32,185 nucleotides of DNA from Gemmatimonadota bacterium (GTDB lineage: Bacteria > Gemmatimonadota > Gemmatimonadetes > Gemmatimonadales > Gemmatimonadaceae), in the NCBI GenBank assembly GCA_947463135.1, contig CANHTA010000016.1:1-32185 (forward strand), given 5' to 3'. Numbering within the stretch: the first letter of the stretch is position 1; each line of letters starts with the position of its first letter. This document shows, in pieces, positions 15,236-23,621 of this stretch. The translations under genes were made by a program, and so were the position numbers. The notes beneath the pieces were generated by a model that had not been told where the DNA came from, did not search any database, and saw only the letters and a program-made list of their open reading frames with translations.

Positions 15236-16888
15236 TTATCGGAAAGCGGCGGTGGACCAGCTCACGCTGAGTGTGCGATTGGGCAGGTCGACCCCCCCGT
15301 TCGTGCCAGTTGCCCAGTCGAGCAGCTTGCTTTGGTAGAGATAGCTGAGACGTACGGCGGAAGTGTACTCCACCGCGAGGCGCGAGGCGAGGCGATCGGA
15401 GCCGATGCGAACGCTGGCCCGTACGCCGCCCAGGAGGCTCACGTCTTCGAGTTTGAGTTGCGGGACGACGGGCTCCCAGAGGGTGGCATTGTCCCAGCGG
15501 ATGCGGCCGCCCATGAGCCCCACGCGAACGCGCTCGCCAAAGTAATCGGCGCTGAGCCACTGACCGGACGCGCCGGGTCCCAACGGGTTGGCCATGGTGC
15601 GCCCTTGATGGGTGAAGCCTTGCGGCACGGCACGGCTGGTGTAGCTGGTGGCCACTGGTCGCACACGAATTGAGGCATCCGGCTCCGTGTTCGTGGCCTC
15701 GGCGGCCACACGCAGCCGCCCACTGCGAACGGGGCGCGACCACTGCAGCCCCACCGTATACCCGTGGGAGTAGCCCGGATACTGCAAAAGGTCGGCCCCC
15801 GAGGTAGGCTCGGCGAACCGGGCCCACTCCATCCACGATTCGAAACCGGCGGCGGGGAGCGCGTAGTGCGCAAAGAGCGCGGTGATTTGATCGCGCTGCA
15901 CACCGGTGGGGAGCGCCAGGGGATTCAGGCGGATGGGCTGCCCGACCCGCCGGAATACGTCCACGGCGCGGCTTAGCGGTGGGACGCCCCCCGAGGCGGT
16001 GCTCATCACCACGCGCATGATGCCCAGCGTGAGGGCGGAATCCAGCCGTGGCGAAAGGGCGATCAGGAGACCGTTCAGCGCCCGGTGGTTGTTGGTGGGA
16101 TCGTCGTCGAAGAAGGCGGATTCGCGCAGGGTGCCCAGCAGCCACTGCCCGCGGACGCGTCCAAGGGGAGTGTGCACCCCGTCGGCGATGTCTACGAAGG
16201 CGTGCGGGAAGCCCGCGCTATTGGCACCGAGCACCAGCGGATGCCGGAGCGTTGGTCCCCACCATCGCTGCTCGGTGGAGACGCCTACGCGAACGCCGGA
16301 GTGCGTCAGCGCCAGGTGGCTTTGCCCCGGTCCCGTCTGCGAGAGCGGGCGGTTGCCCATGCGGAGCGGCAGATCGATGGAGGAGGCCGGCGGATGAAAG
16401 GGGTTGGCCCAGACACTCCGGGCGGGGGTGGTGGTCCCTTGTGGAAAGGGGATGGTTTGAAAGCGTCGATTCTCGCTGTGGGCGAATTGCGGAGCCAGCT
16501 GCAGTGAGAAGGGGCCACGTTGCAGGTGGAGGCCGGCCGTGACGAGGGTGTTCGCCCCACGTCCGGCCCAGAGCGGCCCTTCGTTGATGGAAAACGCGAG
16601 CCCGCTGTTGTGCACGGTGCGCAGTTCGGGGGCGATGAGCGTGAGCTGCCATGACGCGCGGGCGCCGCCGGTGGCGGGTGCGAGCAGCTCGGCGCTGTGC
16701 ACGGCGCTGAAGCGCGTTGGGCTAACGAGCCGCCGCCGCTCCTCCGCTTCGCTGCCGGGAAGGGCCAGCGCCCCAACCACCACATGGCTCGGCGGGCGCG
16801 GGGCTGCTTGTGACTGCGCTTGTGCTACCGCCGGGGTGAGCGACGCGAGGGCAAGCAGTGGCAGCGCACGTATGGGTCGGGCGTCCAA
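15236..16888 (-). CDS. Capsule-assembly Wzi-like outer-membrane protein (copy 1)
   Basis: About 550 aa. The signal peptide MDARPIRALPLLALASLTPA with a following VAQA fits a TTG start at 16888. An ATG at 16996 would give 586 aa and a 40-residue lead-in with poor codons. Visible Wzi-type features are FSINEGPLWAGRGANTLVTA, IDLPLRMGNRPLSQTGPGQS, the TEQRWWGP motif, ANSAGFPHAFV, and late barrel strands such as GLQWSRPVRSGRLRVAAEAT. Wzi-type barrels bind capsular polymer at the cell surface. This copy is cotranscribed with Wzz and is divergent from a second, related gene. Confidence 0.75.
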   Translation of the reverse strand: MDARPIRALPLLALASLTPAVAQAQSQAAPRPPSHVVVGALALPGSEAEERRRLVSPTRFSAVHSAELLAPATGGARASWQLTLIAPELRTVHNSGLAFSINEGPLWAGRGANTLVTAGLHLQRGPFSLQLAPQFAHSENRRFQTIPFPQGTTTPARSVWANPFHPPASSIDLPLRMGNRPLSQTGPGQSHLALTHSGVRVGVSTEQRWWGPTLRHPLVLGANSAGFPHAFVDIADGVHTPLGRVRGQWLLGTLRESAFFDDDPTNNHRALNGLLIALSPRLDSALTLGIMRVVMSTASGGVPPLSRAVDVFRRVGQPIRLNPLALPTGVQRDQITALFAHYALPAAGFESWMEWARFAEPTSGADLLQYPGYSHGYTVGLQWSRPVRSGRLRVAAEATNTEPDASIRVRPVATSYTSRAVPQGFTHQGRTMANPLGPGASGQWLSADYFGERVRVGLMGGRIRWDNATLWEPVVPQLKLEDVSLLGGVRASVRIGSDRLASRLAVEYTSAVRLSYLYQSKLLDWATGTNGGVDLPNRTLSVSWSTAAFR

Positions 16889-17010
16889 CAGGCGCGCGCC
16901 GCCGAACCGGACGGCGTGTGCGCGGTATATTGACCACCATGACCATTGGGTTCGCGGTAATTCGAACGGATTGCGTTCATGTGCTGCACCGGGCATGGCG
17001 CGAATATAGC
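16889..17010. promoter_or_regulatory. Divergent promoter region between the two Wzi-like genes
   Basis: This is the most AT-rich piece of the area. TATATT occurs on the plus strand at 16925-16930, eight bases before an ATG (16939). It also occurs on the minus strand at 17008-17003, six bases before an ATG (16996). Both ATGs are in frame with the Wzi-like genes. Either these are leaderless starts, with the two genes overlapping head to head by 58 nt, or the region is purely regulatory and translation begins at 17011 and 16888. Confidence 0.45.
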
Positions 17011-18753
17011 GTGCGCCGCCAGCTGATGTGGTGGGCGTTGCCGATGTGTGTGGTGGGGGTGGCGTTGCCGGCGCAGGGGCAACCACGCGCACCGGCGCCG
17101 GCGCCGGTGCCATTGGTGCCAAGGTCTTCAGCCTCCGGGCCGTCTGGGCAGGGGCCAACGACGTTGGACGCCGGGGGATTGCTGGAGGTGGGGGGGGAGG
17201 CGGAGGGGTATTGGCGGGCGCTGCAGGTGAGCGGTGTGTTGCCGTTTGCCCCTATGGGGATCCGTCCTTTTGACGGGTTGTCGATGGGCACTGGGGTGTC
17301 GGGGGCGCACCCGTGGGCTTCGCGTTGGCGGGCCGGTGCGCGCCCTACGCCGTCGGCTCCCGACTCCGCATTGGCACCGGCTGGGGCCGAGTCCACGCCG
17401 TGGTGGCGGTGGCGGTTGTTGCGTCCGGGGATGCGGATAACCGCAAATTCCGCCCTACCAGCCGGTCGTGAGGTGGGCCCCGCGTGGACGGGGCGTGGCC
17501 TGACGGGGGAGGTGCGCTTCGGTGCCCAGCTGTCGCTGTGGCGATTCCACCTGCAGTTGGAGCCGGTGGCGTGGTATGCGCAGAACGCCGCCTTCACGCC
17601 GGTGGCCGAGGGCGTGGTGGGGCTGCGCGATCCGCGCTTTGCGGGCAACATCGATTTGCCGCAACGGTTCGGCACCGAATCATTTGGCCGGATTGACCCC
17701 GGGAACAGTGCGTTGTGGGTGGAGCTTCCGCTGGTGAACGCGGGGGTAACCACGCGGGCGCAGGCCTGGGGGCCGGGGCGTGAGTATCCCTTGCAGGTGA
17801 GTGCCAACGCGGGCGGGTTTCCGCAGCTGTATGTGAGCACCCGCCGCGGAGTGCCGATCGGGGTGGGACGGCTGCATCTGCGTACGATTGGCGGTCCGTT
17901 GGCGGCATCGGCGCTGTCTCCGCTGCCGGACAGTGTGCCGCGGTGGGGGGTGGGGTTGGCGGTGCTGTTCACCCCGCGGGGGCTTCCCGGCCTTGAAGTT
18001 GGGGCCACGCGGTTTATCCATGGCCTCACCGGTACCCGGTGGCCCACGGCCGGTAATTTCCGCGTGCTGGTGACCAGTGGATTGAGTGGCACGGGGGCGC
18101 TCAACAGGGCCGATGAAAACCAGCTGGCATCGGCGTTTTTCCGCTGGCAGGTGGCACCGGGTCGTGTGGCGGTGTACGGCGAGCTGCTGCGCGACGACTA
18201 TTCGCTGGATTTGCGCCGTGGGGTGCAGTACCCCGACGATCTCCGCACGTACACGCTGGGGGTGGAGCGGGTGCTTGAGGTGGGGGCGGGCAGGTTACGG
18301 CAGCTGCACGCGGAGCTGGTGAATAGCGAGCTACCGTCGTCCAACCGCGGCGAGCGGGGGGTGGGGGACGCGCGGCAACTTGCTGGCCCATTGCCTCCCT
18401 ATTTGCACAGCGGGGTGGTGGCCGGTCATACGGTGCGTGGACAGCTGTTGGGCGCGCCGGCCGCGTACGGTGGTGCCGGGTGGCGTGTGGGGTATACGGT
18501 GTTCACCCCAGCCGGGCGGCGCACGGTTCGTGTGGAACGCCAGATGCGCCTTGATGCGCGCGTTGGCGTGCGAGGAGACTCGCTGGTGTCGCGCGAGATC
18601 CGTTATGGCGTGGTGGCGGAACAGCTGCGCTTTCGGGGCCGCCAGGAGTGGCTGGTGACGCTGGCCCCCAGTGTTGACCTCAATCGGGGGCTTGAACCGG
18701 GCCGGCACGTGGTCAATGTGCGGGCGGGGCTGTCGGTGCGCGGGGTGCGCTAA
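17011..18753 (+). CDS. Capsule-assembly Wzi-like outer-membrane protein (copy 2)
   Basis: 580 aa from a GTG that gives a clean signal peptide (VRRQLMWWALPMCVVGVALP, then AQGQ). An ATG at 16939 would add 24 residues. A Pro/Ala-rich linker follows (PRAPAPAPVPLVP). The body matches copy 1 block by block: NSALPAGREVGPAWTGRGL, GNIDLPQRFGTESFGRIDPG, VNAGVTTRAQAWGPGREYPL, SANAGGFPQLYVST, and terminal barrel strands. The two are therefore diverged paralogues. Role inferred: surface attachment or organisation of the polymer. Its TAA shares bases with the TAG of the convergent Wza-like gene (CTAA at 18750-18753). Confidence 0.75.
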   Translation: MRRQLMWWALPMCVVGVALPAQGQPRAPAPAPVPLVPRSSASGPSGQGPTTLDAGGLLEVGGEAEGYWRALQVSGVLPFAPMGIRPFDGLSMGTGVSGAHPWASRWRAGARPTPSAPDSALAPAGAESTPWWRWRLLRPGMRITANSALPAGREVGPAWTGRGLTGEVRFGAQLSLWRFHLQLEPVAWYAQNAAFTPVAEGVVGLRDPRFAGNIDLPQRFGTESFGRIDPGNSALWVELPLVNAGVTTRAQAWGPGREYPLQVSANAGGFPQLYVSTRRGVPIGVGRLHLRTIGGPLAASALSPLPDSVPRWGVGLAVLFTPRGLPGLEVGATRFIHGLTGTRWPTAGNFRVLVTSGLSGTGALNRADENQLASAFFRWQVAPGRVAVYGELLRDDYSLDLRRGVQYPDDLRTYTLGVERVLEVGAGRLRQLHAELVNSELPSSNRGERGVGDARQLAGPLPPYLHSGVVAGHTVRGQLLGAPAAYGGAGWRVGYTVFTPAGRRTVRVERQMRLDARVGVRGDSLVSREIRYGVVAEQLRFRGRQEWLVTLAPSVDLNRGLEPGRHVVNVRAGLSVRGVR

Positions 18754-19409
18754 TTGCGAATGAGTACGGCGATTACGCCAGCCAGCGACACAAACGACGA
18801 GAGCAACAAGGCGCTGTTCCGGTCCACCCAGTGGCGTCGGTCAACAAACAGCTGATCGCCCGAGGCGAGGGAGAAGGCGCCCGCTGACCGTGTGATGGAC
18901 AGATTTCGGGCCAACGTTTGTCCCTCACGGATAATGCGGATTCGATCGAGGGTGCCGTCTTGCGCCGCGCCTCCGGCGAGGGCCACCGCGCCCTCCACCC
19001 CAACGGAAGGTTCGAGCATATAAATGCCCGGTTTGAGCACGGCGCCAAGCACAAAGATGCGCCGGAGTGGTGTGATGTTCACCGATTCGTTGTTCAGGCT
19101 GCTACGGAATTGCGTAAAGAGCGAATCACGCAAAAGTCCCCACGGGGTGCGGGTAACCACGCGACGCCCAACCAAAGGGAGCACCGCATATCCACCTTCG
19201 TCCACGGGGAAATCGCCGGTGAGGGTGGGTTCGCGCCAAGCCTGCAGGCGAATCACGTCGCCCGGTTTCAGGCGCAAGGTGTCGCTGGCGATGGCCGCGG
19301 GGCGCGCGGGCGCGCCGCCGGCACTTTGCGCAGCGGCCGGTACGGCGGCCAACGGCGCGGCCATCAGCAGCAGTGCACTGATGGGGTGAACGATCCGACG
19401 GATTCGCAT
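18750..19409 (-). CDS. Wza-like polysaccharide export protein, short form
   Basis: 219 aa. The signal peptide is RIVHPISALLLMAAPLAAVP with AAAQ at the end. The Poly_export domain starts DTLRLKPGDVIRLQAWREPT, with FPVDEGGYAVLPLVGRRVV, and continues into one SLBB-like unit (RIFVLGAVLKPGIYMLEPSV with GAAQDGTLDRIRII). The C-terminus is a hydrophobic helix (SALLLSSFVSLAGVIAVLIR). There is no lipobox cysteine, and with a single SLBB unit it is much shorter than E. coli Wza, matching minimal export proteins. It should form the outer-membrane or periplasmic ring of the export channel. The ATG at 19409 follows a TAAGTT box by six bases. Confidence 0.88.
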   Translation of the reverse strand: MRIRRIVHPISALLLMAAPLAAVPAAAQSAGGAPARPAAIASDTLRLKPGDVIRLQAWREPTLTGDFPVDEGGYAVLPLVGRRVVTRTPWGLLRDSLFTQFRSSLNNESVNITPLRRIFVLGAVLKPGIYMLEPSVGVEGAVALAGGAAQDGTLDRIRIIREGQTLARNLSITRSAGAFSLASGDQLFVDRRHWVDRNSALLLSSFVSLAGVIAVLIRN

Positions 19410-19414
19410 GGTGA

Positions 19415-19421
19415 TAACTTA
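19415..19421. promoter_or_regulatory. Shared bidirectional -10 element TAACTTA
   Basis: On the plus strand TAACTT (19415-19420) is followed by five bases and the ATG at 19426. On the minus strand TAAGTT (19421-19416) is followed by six bases and the ATG at 19409. Both genes are therefore served by one overlapping seven-base element in a 16-bp intergenic gap, with room for neither a Shine-Dalgarno nor a leader. No good -35 is seen on either side. Confidence 0.5.
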
Positions 19422-19425
19422 TGCC

Positions 19426-20349
19426 ATGCCCACGGCCCTTGCATCTGGATCGTCAGCCGATCCCGTGGCGCCCCTACGGCGCCCTGTGGTGTGTGACCTC
19501 CGCGATGCGCGCACCGGTATCGGGCGGGTGGCGTTGGAGACGGTGCGGGCGTGGCAGCGGCTGTTTCCGGATGATCAGGTCACCGCACTCACATCGGGCG
19601 GCGGTCGGTATTCGTGGCGCGCGCAACGTGAGTGGCCGACGCTCCGGCGGGCGCACCCCAACGCCACCTGGGTCTGGTTTCACTGGGATATTCCGTGGTT
19701 CGGGGTGCCGCGTCGCAGTGTGGTGTATGTGCACGACCGCATTCACCGGCAGGAAGCCGGTTGGGGGAAGCGATGGGTGGCCGGTGCGTGGATGGCGCAT
19801 GCCTTCAGACGCGCCGGCTCCGTCGTCACCGTGAGTGAGGCCACCGCTCGTGAGCTGCCGGTTCCCGCCGTGGTGATTCCGAACGGTGTCTCAACCCGCT
19901 GGCAAAGTGGCTGGAGCCCTGCTGACTACCTGCTCACCGTTGGAGAACCCCGCCCGTACAAGAACATCGCGTTGGCGGAACAGGTGGCGCGCACGCTCGG
20001 GGTGCCGCACCGGCATGCCTGGCGTGTTGACGACGATGCGCTGCGGGCGCTGTACACGGGGGCGCGGGTGGTACTGATGCCGTCGCGCGCGGAGGGCTTC
20101 GGGTTGCCGCTACTGGAGGCGTTTTCCGCGGGGGCACCGGTGGTGGCCAGTGACATCCCCGCCCTGCGCGAAGTGGGCGGCGCACTGGCCACGTATGTGC
20201 CGGTTGACGACGTGGCCGGGTGGTGTGCGGCCGTGCAGGCCGCGTGGAGCAACGGGGGCGACCCGGTGCCGCGTATGCAGTGGGCGGCCGGTTTTACCTG
20301 GGATCGCGCGGCGACGCAGCTGCGGGCGGTGGTTGCCGCTCTGGGCTGA
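19426..20349 (+). CDS. Family 4 glycosyltransferase
   Basis: 307 aa. The N-terminal Rossmann half has VVCDLRDARTGIGRVALETV and a VVYVHDRIHRQEAGW segment. The C-terminal half shows LTVGEPRPYKNIALAEQVAR and the donor-binding block LMPSRAEGFGLPLLEAFSAG, then APVVASDIPALREV. The E-GFGLPLLEA motif is the GT4 EX7E signature. It likely adds a hexose or deoxyhexose to the repeat unit. I took the ATG at 19426 over the ATG at 19408 because the latter would place its codons across the -10 box. The 3' end overlaps the convergent GT4 gene by 56 nt. Confidence 0.88.
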   Translation: MPTALASGSSADPVAPLRRPVVCDLRDARTGIGRVALETVRAWQRLFPDDQVTALTSGGGRYSWRAQREWPTLRRAHPNATWVWFHWDIPWFGVPRRSVVYVHDRIHRQEAGWGKRWVAGAWMAHAFRRAGSVVTVSEATARELPVPAVVIPNGVSTRWQSGWSPADYLLTVGEPRPYKNIALAEQVARTLGVPHRHAWRVDDDALRALYTGARVVLMPSRAEGFGLPLLEAFSAGAPVVASDIPALREVGGALATYVPVDDVAGWCAAVQAAWSNGGDPVPRMQWAAGFTWDRAATQLRAVVAALG

Positions 20350-21457
20350 CGCCGGTCTCGCGCGACGCCCATGTCTCCTGCACCACCCGCGCGAGTGCGT
20401 GGTGGAATTGTTCGTCCGCGAACCGTTCGGCGTTTGCGCGGCAGTCGGCCGCTGTGGGGGCGACGCCGGCCTCAAAGGTTCGTATCGCCTGTGCGATGTG
20501 CTCCGCGGTGGGTTCGGCGAAGAAGGTGCCGGTATGGGCGCGCACCGTTTCCAGCGCGCCCCCCCGTCCGAGTGCGATCACCGGGGTACCGCACGCCTGC
20601 GCTTCTACGGGGAGAATGCCGAAGTCCTCTTCCGCGGCGAAGAGAAAGGCGCGCGCTGATTGCAGCGCGTGCCGCAGCTGCTCGTTGTTCACCCGCCCCA
20701 GCCACGTGACATTCGGGCCGGCGGCCGCCAGCACGCGCTTGCGGTCGGGGCCGTCGCCCACCACGACCAGCTGACGGTCGGGCAGGTGGCGAAACGCCTC
20801 GACAATGCGGTGCACCCGCTTGTAGCCCACCAAGCGAGAGGCCGTCACGTAGTGCGTGCCACGTGGCGTGCTCTCATCTACGTGAAAGAACGACGTATTC
20901 ACCGGCGGGTACACCACGGTGCTGTCCCGCTGGTACACTCGGCCGATGCGTTCGGCGATAAAGGCGGAGTTGGCAATGAACTGCGTGACCCGTTCAGCGC
21001 TCTGCCGGTCCCAGTTCCGCAGTCGGGCCAGCAGCGCGCGGGTGATGCGGCCGCTGATCCCACGCCCAAGCCCTGCTTCGTCGAGGTAGGTGGTTTCCAG
21101 ATCCCATGCATAGCGCATGGGAGAGTGGCAGTAGCACACGTGGACGGCTCCGGCCCGGGTGTGCACCCCTTTGGCCACCGCGTGAGAGCTGGAAATCACG
21201 AGGTCGAACGACGACAGGTCCAGGGCGCGCATTGCCCCGGGCATCAGGGGCAGGAGGCCACGATAGTAGTGCTGTACAAAGGGCAGGCGATTCAGCCACG
21301 AGCCGCGCGTGACGCCGAGGCCGAGGCGCGAACGGTCGCCGGGGGAGAGCCGGTCGAGGACACAGAACACCGGCGCGTCAGGAAAGGCGCGCACCAGCTG
21401 TTGCAGCACCATTTCGGAGCCGGCGATGGTGGTGAGCCACTCGTGCACCAGCGCCAC
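20294..21457 (-). CDS. Family 4 glycosyltransferase, mannosyl/rhamnosyltransferase-like
   Basis: 387 aa. It begins VALVHEWLTTIAGSEMVLQQ, the standard opening of the WbaZ/RfaB-like branch. AVHVCYCHSPMRYAWDLETT follows, then QFIANSAFIAERIGRVYQRD, VVYPPVNTSFF and YVTASRLVGYKRVHRIVEAF. The EX7E block is FLFAAEEDFGILPVEAQACG TPVIA. CHSPMRYAWD is common in capsule and O-antigen mannosyltransferases. The GTG at 21457 is the first start in frame. Residues after about 365 (SRETGVSPERQPPPAAASPR) are a disordered tail that is antisense to the end of the plus-strand GT4 gene. Confidence 0.88.
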   Translation of the reverse strand: MALVHEWLTTIAGSEMVLQQLVRAFPDAPVFCVLDRLSPGDRSRLGLGVTRGSWLNRLPFVQHYYRGLLPLMPGAMRALDLSSFDLVISSSHAVAKGVHTRAGAVHVCYCHSPMRYAWDLETTYLDEAGLGRGISGRITRALLARLRNWDRQSAERVTQFIANSAFIAERIGRVYQRDSTVVYPPVNTSFFHVDESTPRGTHYVTASRLVGYKRVHRIVEAFRHLPDRQLVVVGDGPDRKRVLAAAGPNVTWLGRVNNEQLRHALQSARAFLFAAEEDFGILPVEAQACGTPVIALGRGGALETVRAHTGTFFAEPTAEHIAQAIRTFEAGVAPTAADCRANAERFADEQFHHALARVVQETWASRETGVSPERQPPPAAASPRDPR

Positions 21458-21569
21458 CCGCGGCGAACCCGGGAGCGTGATCGGTGAGACCGTCAGGGAA
21501 ACCTCGAACGCAAAACGTGTTGGTAAACGGTGCGATCTGTCACAAGCTGATAGCTATGCTCCACTTTGC

Positions 21570-21599
21570 TTGCTGCTGCCGCCGGTGATGGAGTAGCTT
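21570..21599 (+). promoter_or_regulatory. Promoter of the sugar transferase operon
   Basis: TTGCTG (21570-21575), 18 bp and TAGCTT (21594-21599) are followed by only five bases and the GTG at 21605. This combines the TTGCnG-N18 promoter layout with leaderless spacing. The remaining 147-bp divergent gap (21458-21604) is comparatively AT-rich and contains the palindrome ATAGCTAT at 21550-21557. It probably also holds the promoter of the minus-strand GT4. Confidence 0.45.
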
Positions 21600-21604
21600 G
21601 CGCC

Positions 21605-22741
21605 GTGCCTGATTCTTCCAAAACCGACGGCGCGTCGAATGTACCGATCGACCGTCGCTCCAATGTGATGCATCGAAATCGGCGGGCGCTCTTGGTGGGG
21701 GAAAGCTACCATATCGCCCACGCGCTGACGCAGTCGGCGCAGTTCGCGAGCGCCGGGCTTTCGGTGGTGGACACGGTGCCGGTGAGCCGCGGCGAGGGTG
21801 GGTTTCCCCATGCGCGTATCCGGCAATCGGTGTTGCAGCATGGTGCCGACACGATTCTGGTGGCGGGTGATCTTACGCCGTCATCGCTCTCGCTGTTTGG
21901 GGAGTTGGCGGTGGTGCTGGGGTGCCGCCTGTGCACGCTTCCGGCGCAGGGGCAGGAGGAGACGCCCCGGTTCTTACCGGTGTGGGATATCGACGCCATC
22001 ACGGGGCGGATGCCATCGGCCAGCAGGAATGGTTTCCGCTTCCATGCGATGAAGCGCGGCGTGGACGTGCTGGGGGCGCTGGTGGGTTTGCTGGTGGCGT
22101 GGCCGGTGATCGTGCTGGCGGCGGTGGCGGTACGCCTTGATTCGCCGGGGCGCGCCTTTTTCGGGCATCTGCGCATTGGTCGTGGCGGGAAGCGTTTTCG
22201 CTGCTGGAAGTTGCGCACGATGCACACCGATGCCGAGCGGCGGCTGGAGTTGGAGGAGGCGTTGCGGGTGGATTATTTCGCCAACGACTTCAAGCTTCCC
22301 GAGGCGCAGGATCCACGGATTACGCGGGTAGGGCGGCTGTTGCGCAAAACCAGCCTTGACGAATTGCCACAGCTGCTGAATGTGCTGATGGGTGACATGT
22401 CGTTGGTGGGACCGCGTCCGGTGGTGGCGGAGGAGCTGTTGCGTTACCGCGGGGAGATTCTCACGCTGTTGTCGGTGCGTCCGGGGCTTACGGGTGCCTG
22501 GGCGGTCAACGGGCGGCACGATCTGGCGTATCCCGAGCGGGTGCAGGTGGAGTTGGGGTATGTCCACTCCCAGTCACTCTTCACGGATCTGTGCATTTTG
22601 GTGCGTACCGTCGGTGCGGTGCTTCACCCGGGTGCCGGTCGCCGGCTGGCGGCGGGGCAGAGCGCGGCCAATGTCGCCGAGCCGGCGCCGGCTCAGCGGC
22701 ACGAGGTTCCCGCGCCGTCGGGGCATAACGCGCTTGGCTGA
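21605..22741 (+). CDS. Polyprenyl-phosphate sugar-1-phosphate transferase (initiating enzyme)
   Basis: 378 aa. The enzyme loads the first sugar-1-phosphate onto the lipid carrier. One strong membrane hairpin ([20 protein letters not shown]) precedes the catalytic domain with [55 protein letters not shown] and [13 protein letters not shown], the full WbaP/PglC signature. The N-terminal 150 residues look like the nucleotide-binding-like domain of the larger members, but the four extra N-terminal helices of WcaJ/WbaP are absent. I chose the GTG at 21605 because a -10 box lies directly upstream. First gene of a four-gene operon. Confidence 0.92.
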   Translation: MPDSSKTDGASNVPIDRRSNVMHRNRRALLVGESYHIAHALTQSAQFASAGLSVVDTVPVSRGEGGFPHARIRQSVLQHGADTILVAGDLTPSSLSLFGELAVVLGCRLCTLPAQGQEETPRFLPVWDIDAITGRMPSASRNGFRFHAMKRGVDVLGALVGLLVAWPVIVLAAVAVRLDSPGRAFFGHLRIGRGGKRFRCWKLRTMHTDAERRLELEEALRVDYFANDFKLPEAQDPRITRVGRLLRKTSLDELPQLLNVLMGDMSLVGPRPVVAEELLRYRGEILTLLSVRPGLTGAWAVNGRHDLAYPERVQVELGYVHSQSLFTDLCILVRTVGAVLHPGAGRRLAAGQSAANVAEPAPAQRHEVPAPSGHNALG

Positions 22742-22756
22742 TTCGCGGTAATCGTC

Positions 22757-23614
22757 ATGTCCTCTTCGCGTGATGTGCCCTCGGTGCGAGAGTGCTACGA
22801 GGCATCGCCGTACCTCTCGATCAAACACGCCAGCTACTTCGCGGTGTACGACGAGCTGCTGGCACCATACCGGGGTCGCCCCGTCACCTTTGTTGAAGTG
22901 GGCGTGCTTAACGGTGGCTCGTTGCACATGTGGCGTCGCTACTTCGGCGCACAGGCCCGCATTATCGGCGTGGATCTCAATCCGGCGGCGCGGCGCTGGG
23001 AAGCTGACGGCTTTGAGATTGTGATCGGCGATCAAGGGGAGCCGGCGTTCTGGGAGGCGTTCTTCGAACGGGTTGGCCCGGTGGACATTGTGCTGGATGA
23101 CGGCGGGCACACCAATCGCCAACAGCTGGTTACGGTGGTGCACAGTTTGCCCCACATCGCCGACGGCGGCCTGCTCATGGTGGAGGATGTGCACGCCAGC
23201 TATCTCCCGGAGTTCGGCAATCCCTCGCGCTGGTCGTTTCTGTCGTTCGCGCTGCAGGCGGTGCATGTGGTGAATGCACGCTTTCCCGGCGTTCCGGCAC
23301 CAACCACGGCCACGGGTAGGTTGCTGCGCGATACGGTGCGGGCGGTCACCTTTCACGAATCAATGGTCACCTTCCGCGTGGACCGCGCGCAGTGCGGCAT
23401 GAACACCCCGACCTCCAATGGCGGGGAAAGCTTAGCCGCCGCCGACTTCCGGTTGAAAGACGCGCGCAGTGCCACCTGGCGCCGTGTGGCAGGCGAGGGC
23501 AGTGTGTTGCGCACGCTGCCGCTGGTTGGGGGGCTGGTGCGCCAGCTGGCGCCGGCGGTGCACCGCTGGCGCCAACGCCGTGAAGCGGCGGCGTTAGCGC
23601 GCTACTTCGGCTAA
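22757..23614 (+). CDS. SAM-dependent sugar O-methyltransferase, MycE-like
   Basis: 285 aa. YLSIKHASYFAVYDELLAPY is followed by the SAM-binding motif FVEVGVLNGGSLHMWRRYFG, then ARIIGVDLNP, IVIGDQGEP, DIVLDDGGHTNRQQLVTVVH and GGLLMVEDVHASY. This arrangement, with acidic residues positioned for a metal ion, is that of macrocin/mycinamicin sugar O-methyltransferases and related cephalosporin-hydroxylase-like proteins. In this setting it most likely methylates a sugar of the repeat unit, possibly rhamnose; the position cannot be read. It lies 15 nt after the transferase gene and 7 nt before rmlD. Confidence 0.85.
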   Translation: MSSSRDVPSVRECYEASPYLSIKHASYFAVYDELLAPYRGRPVTFVEVGVLNGGSLHMWRRYFGAQARIIGVDLNPAARRWEADGFEIVIGDQGEPAFWEAFFERVGPVDIVLDDGGHTNRQQLVTVVHSLPHIADGGLLMVEDVHASYLPEFGNPSRWSFLSFALQAVHVVNARFPGVPAPTTATGRLLRDTVRAVTFHESMVTFRVDRAQCGMNTPTSNGGESLAAADFRLKDARSATWRRVAGEGSVLRTLPLVGGLVRQLAPAVHRWRQRREAAALARYFG

Positions 23615-23621
23615 CAGCCAG

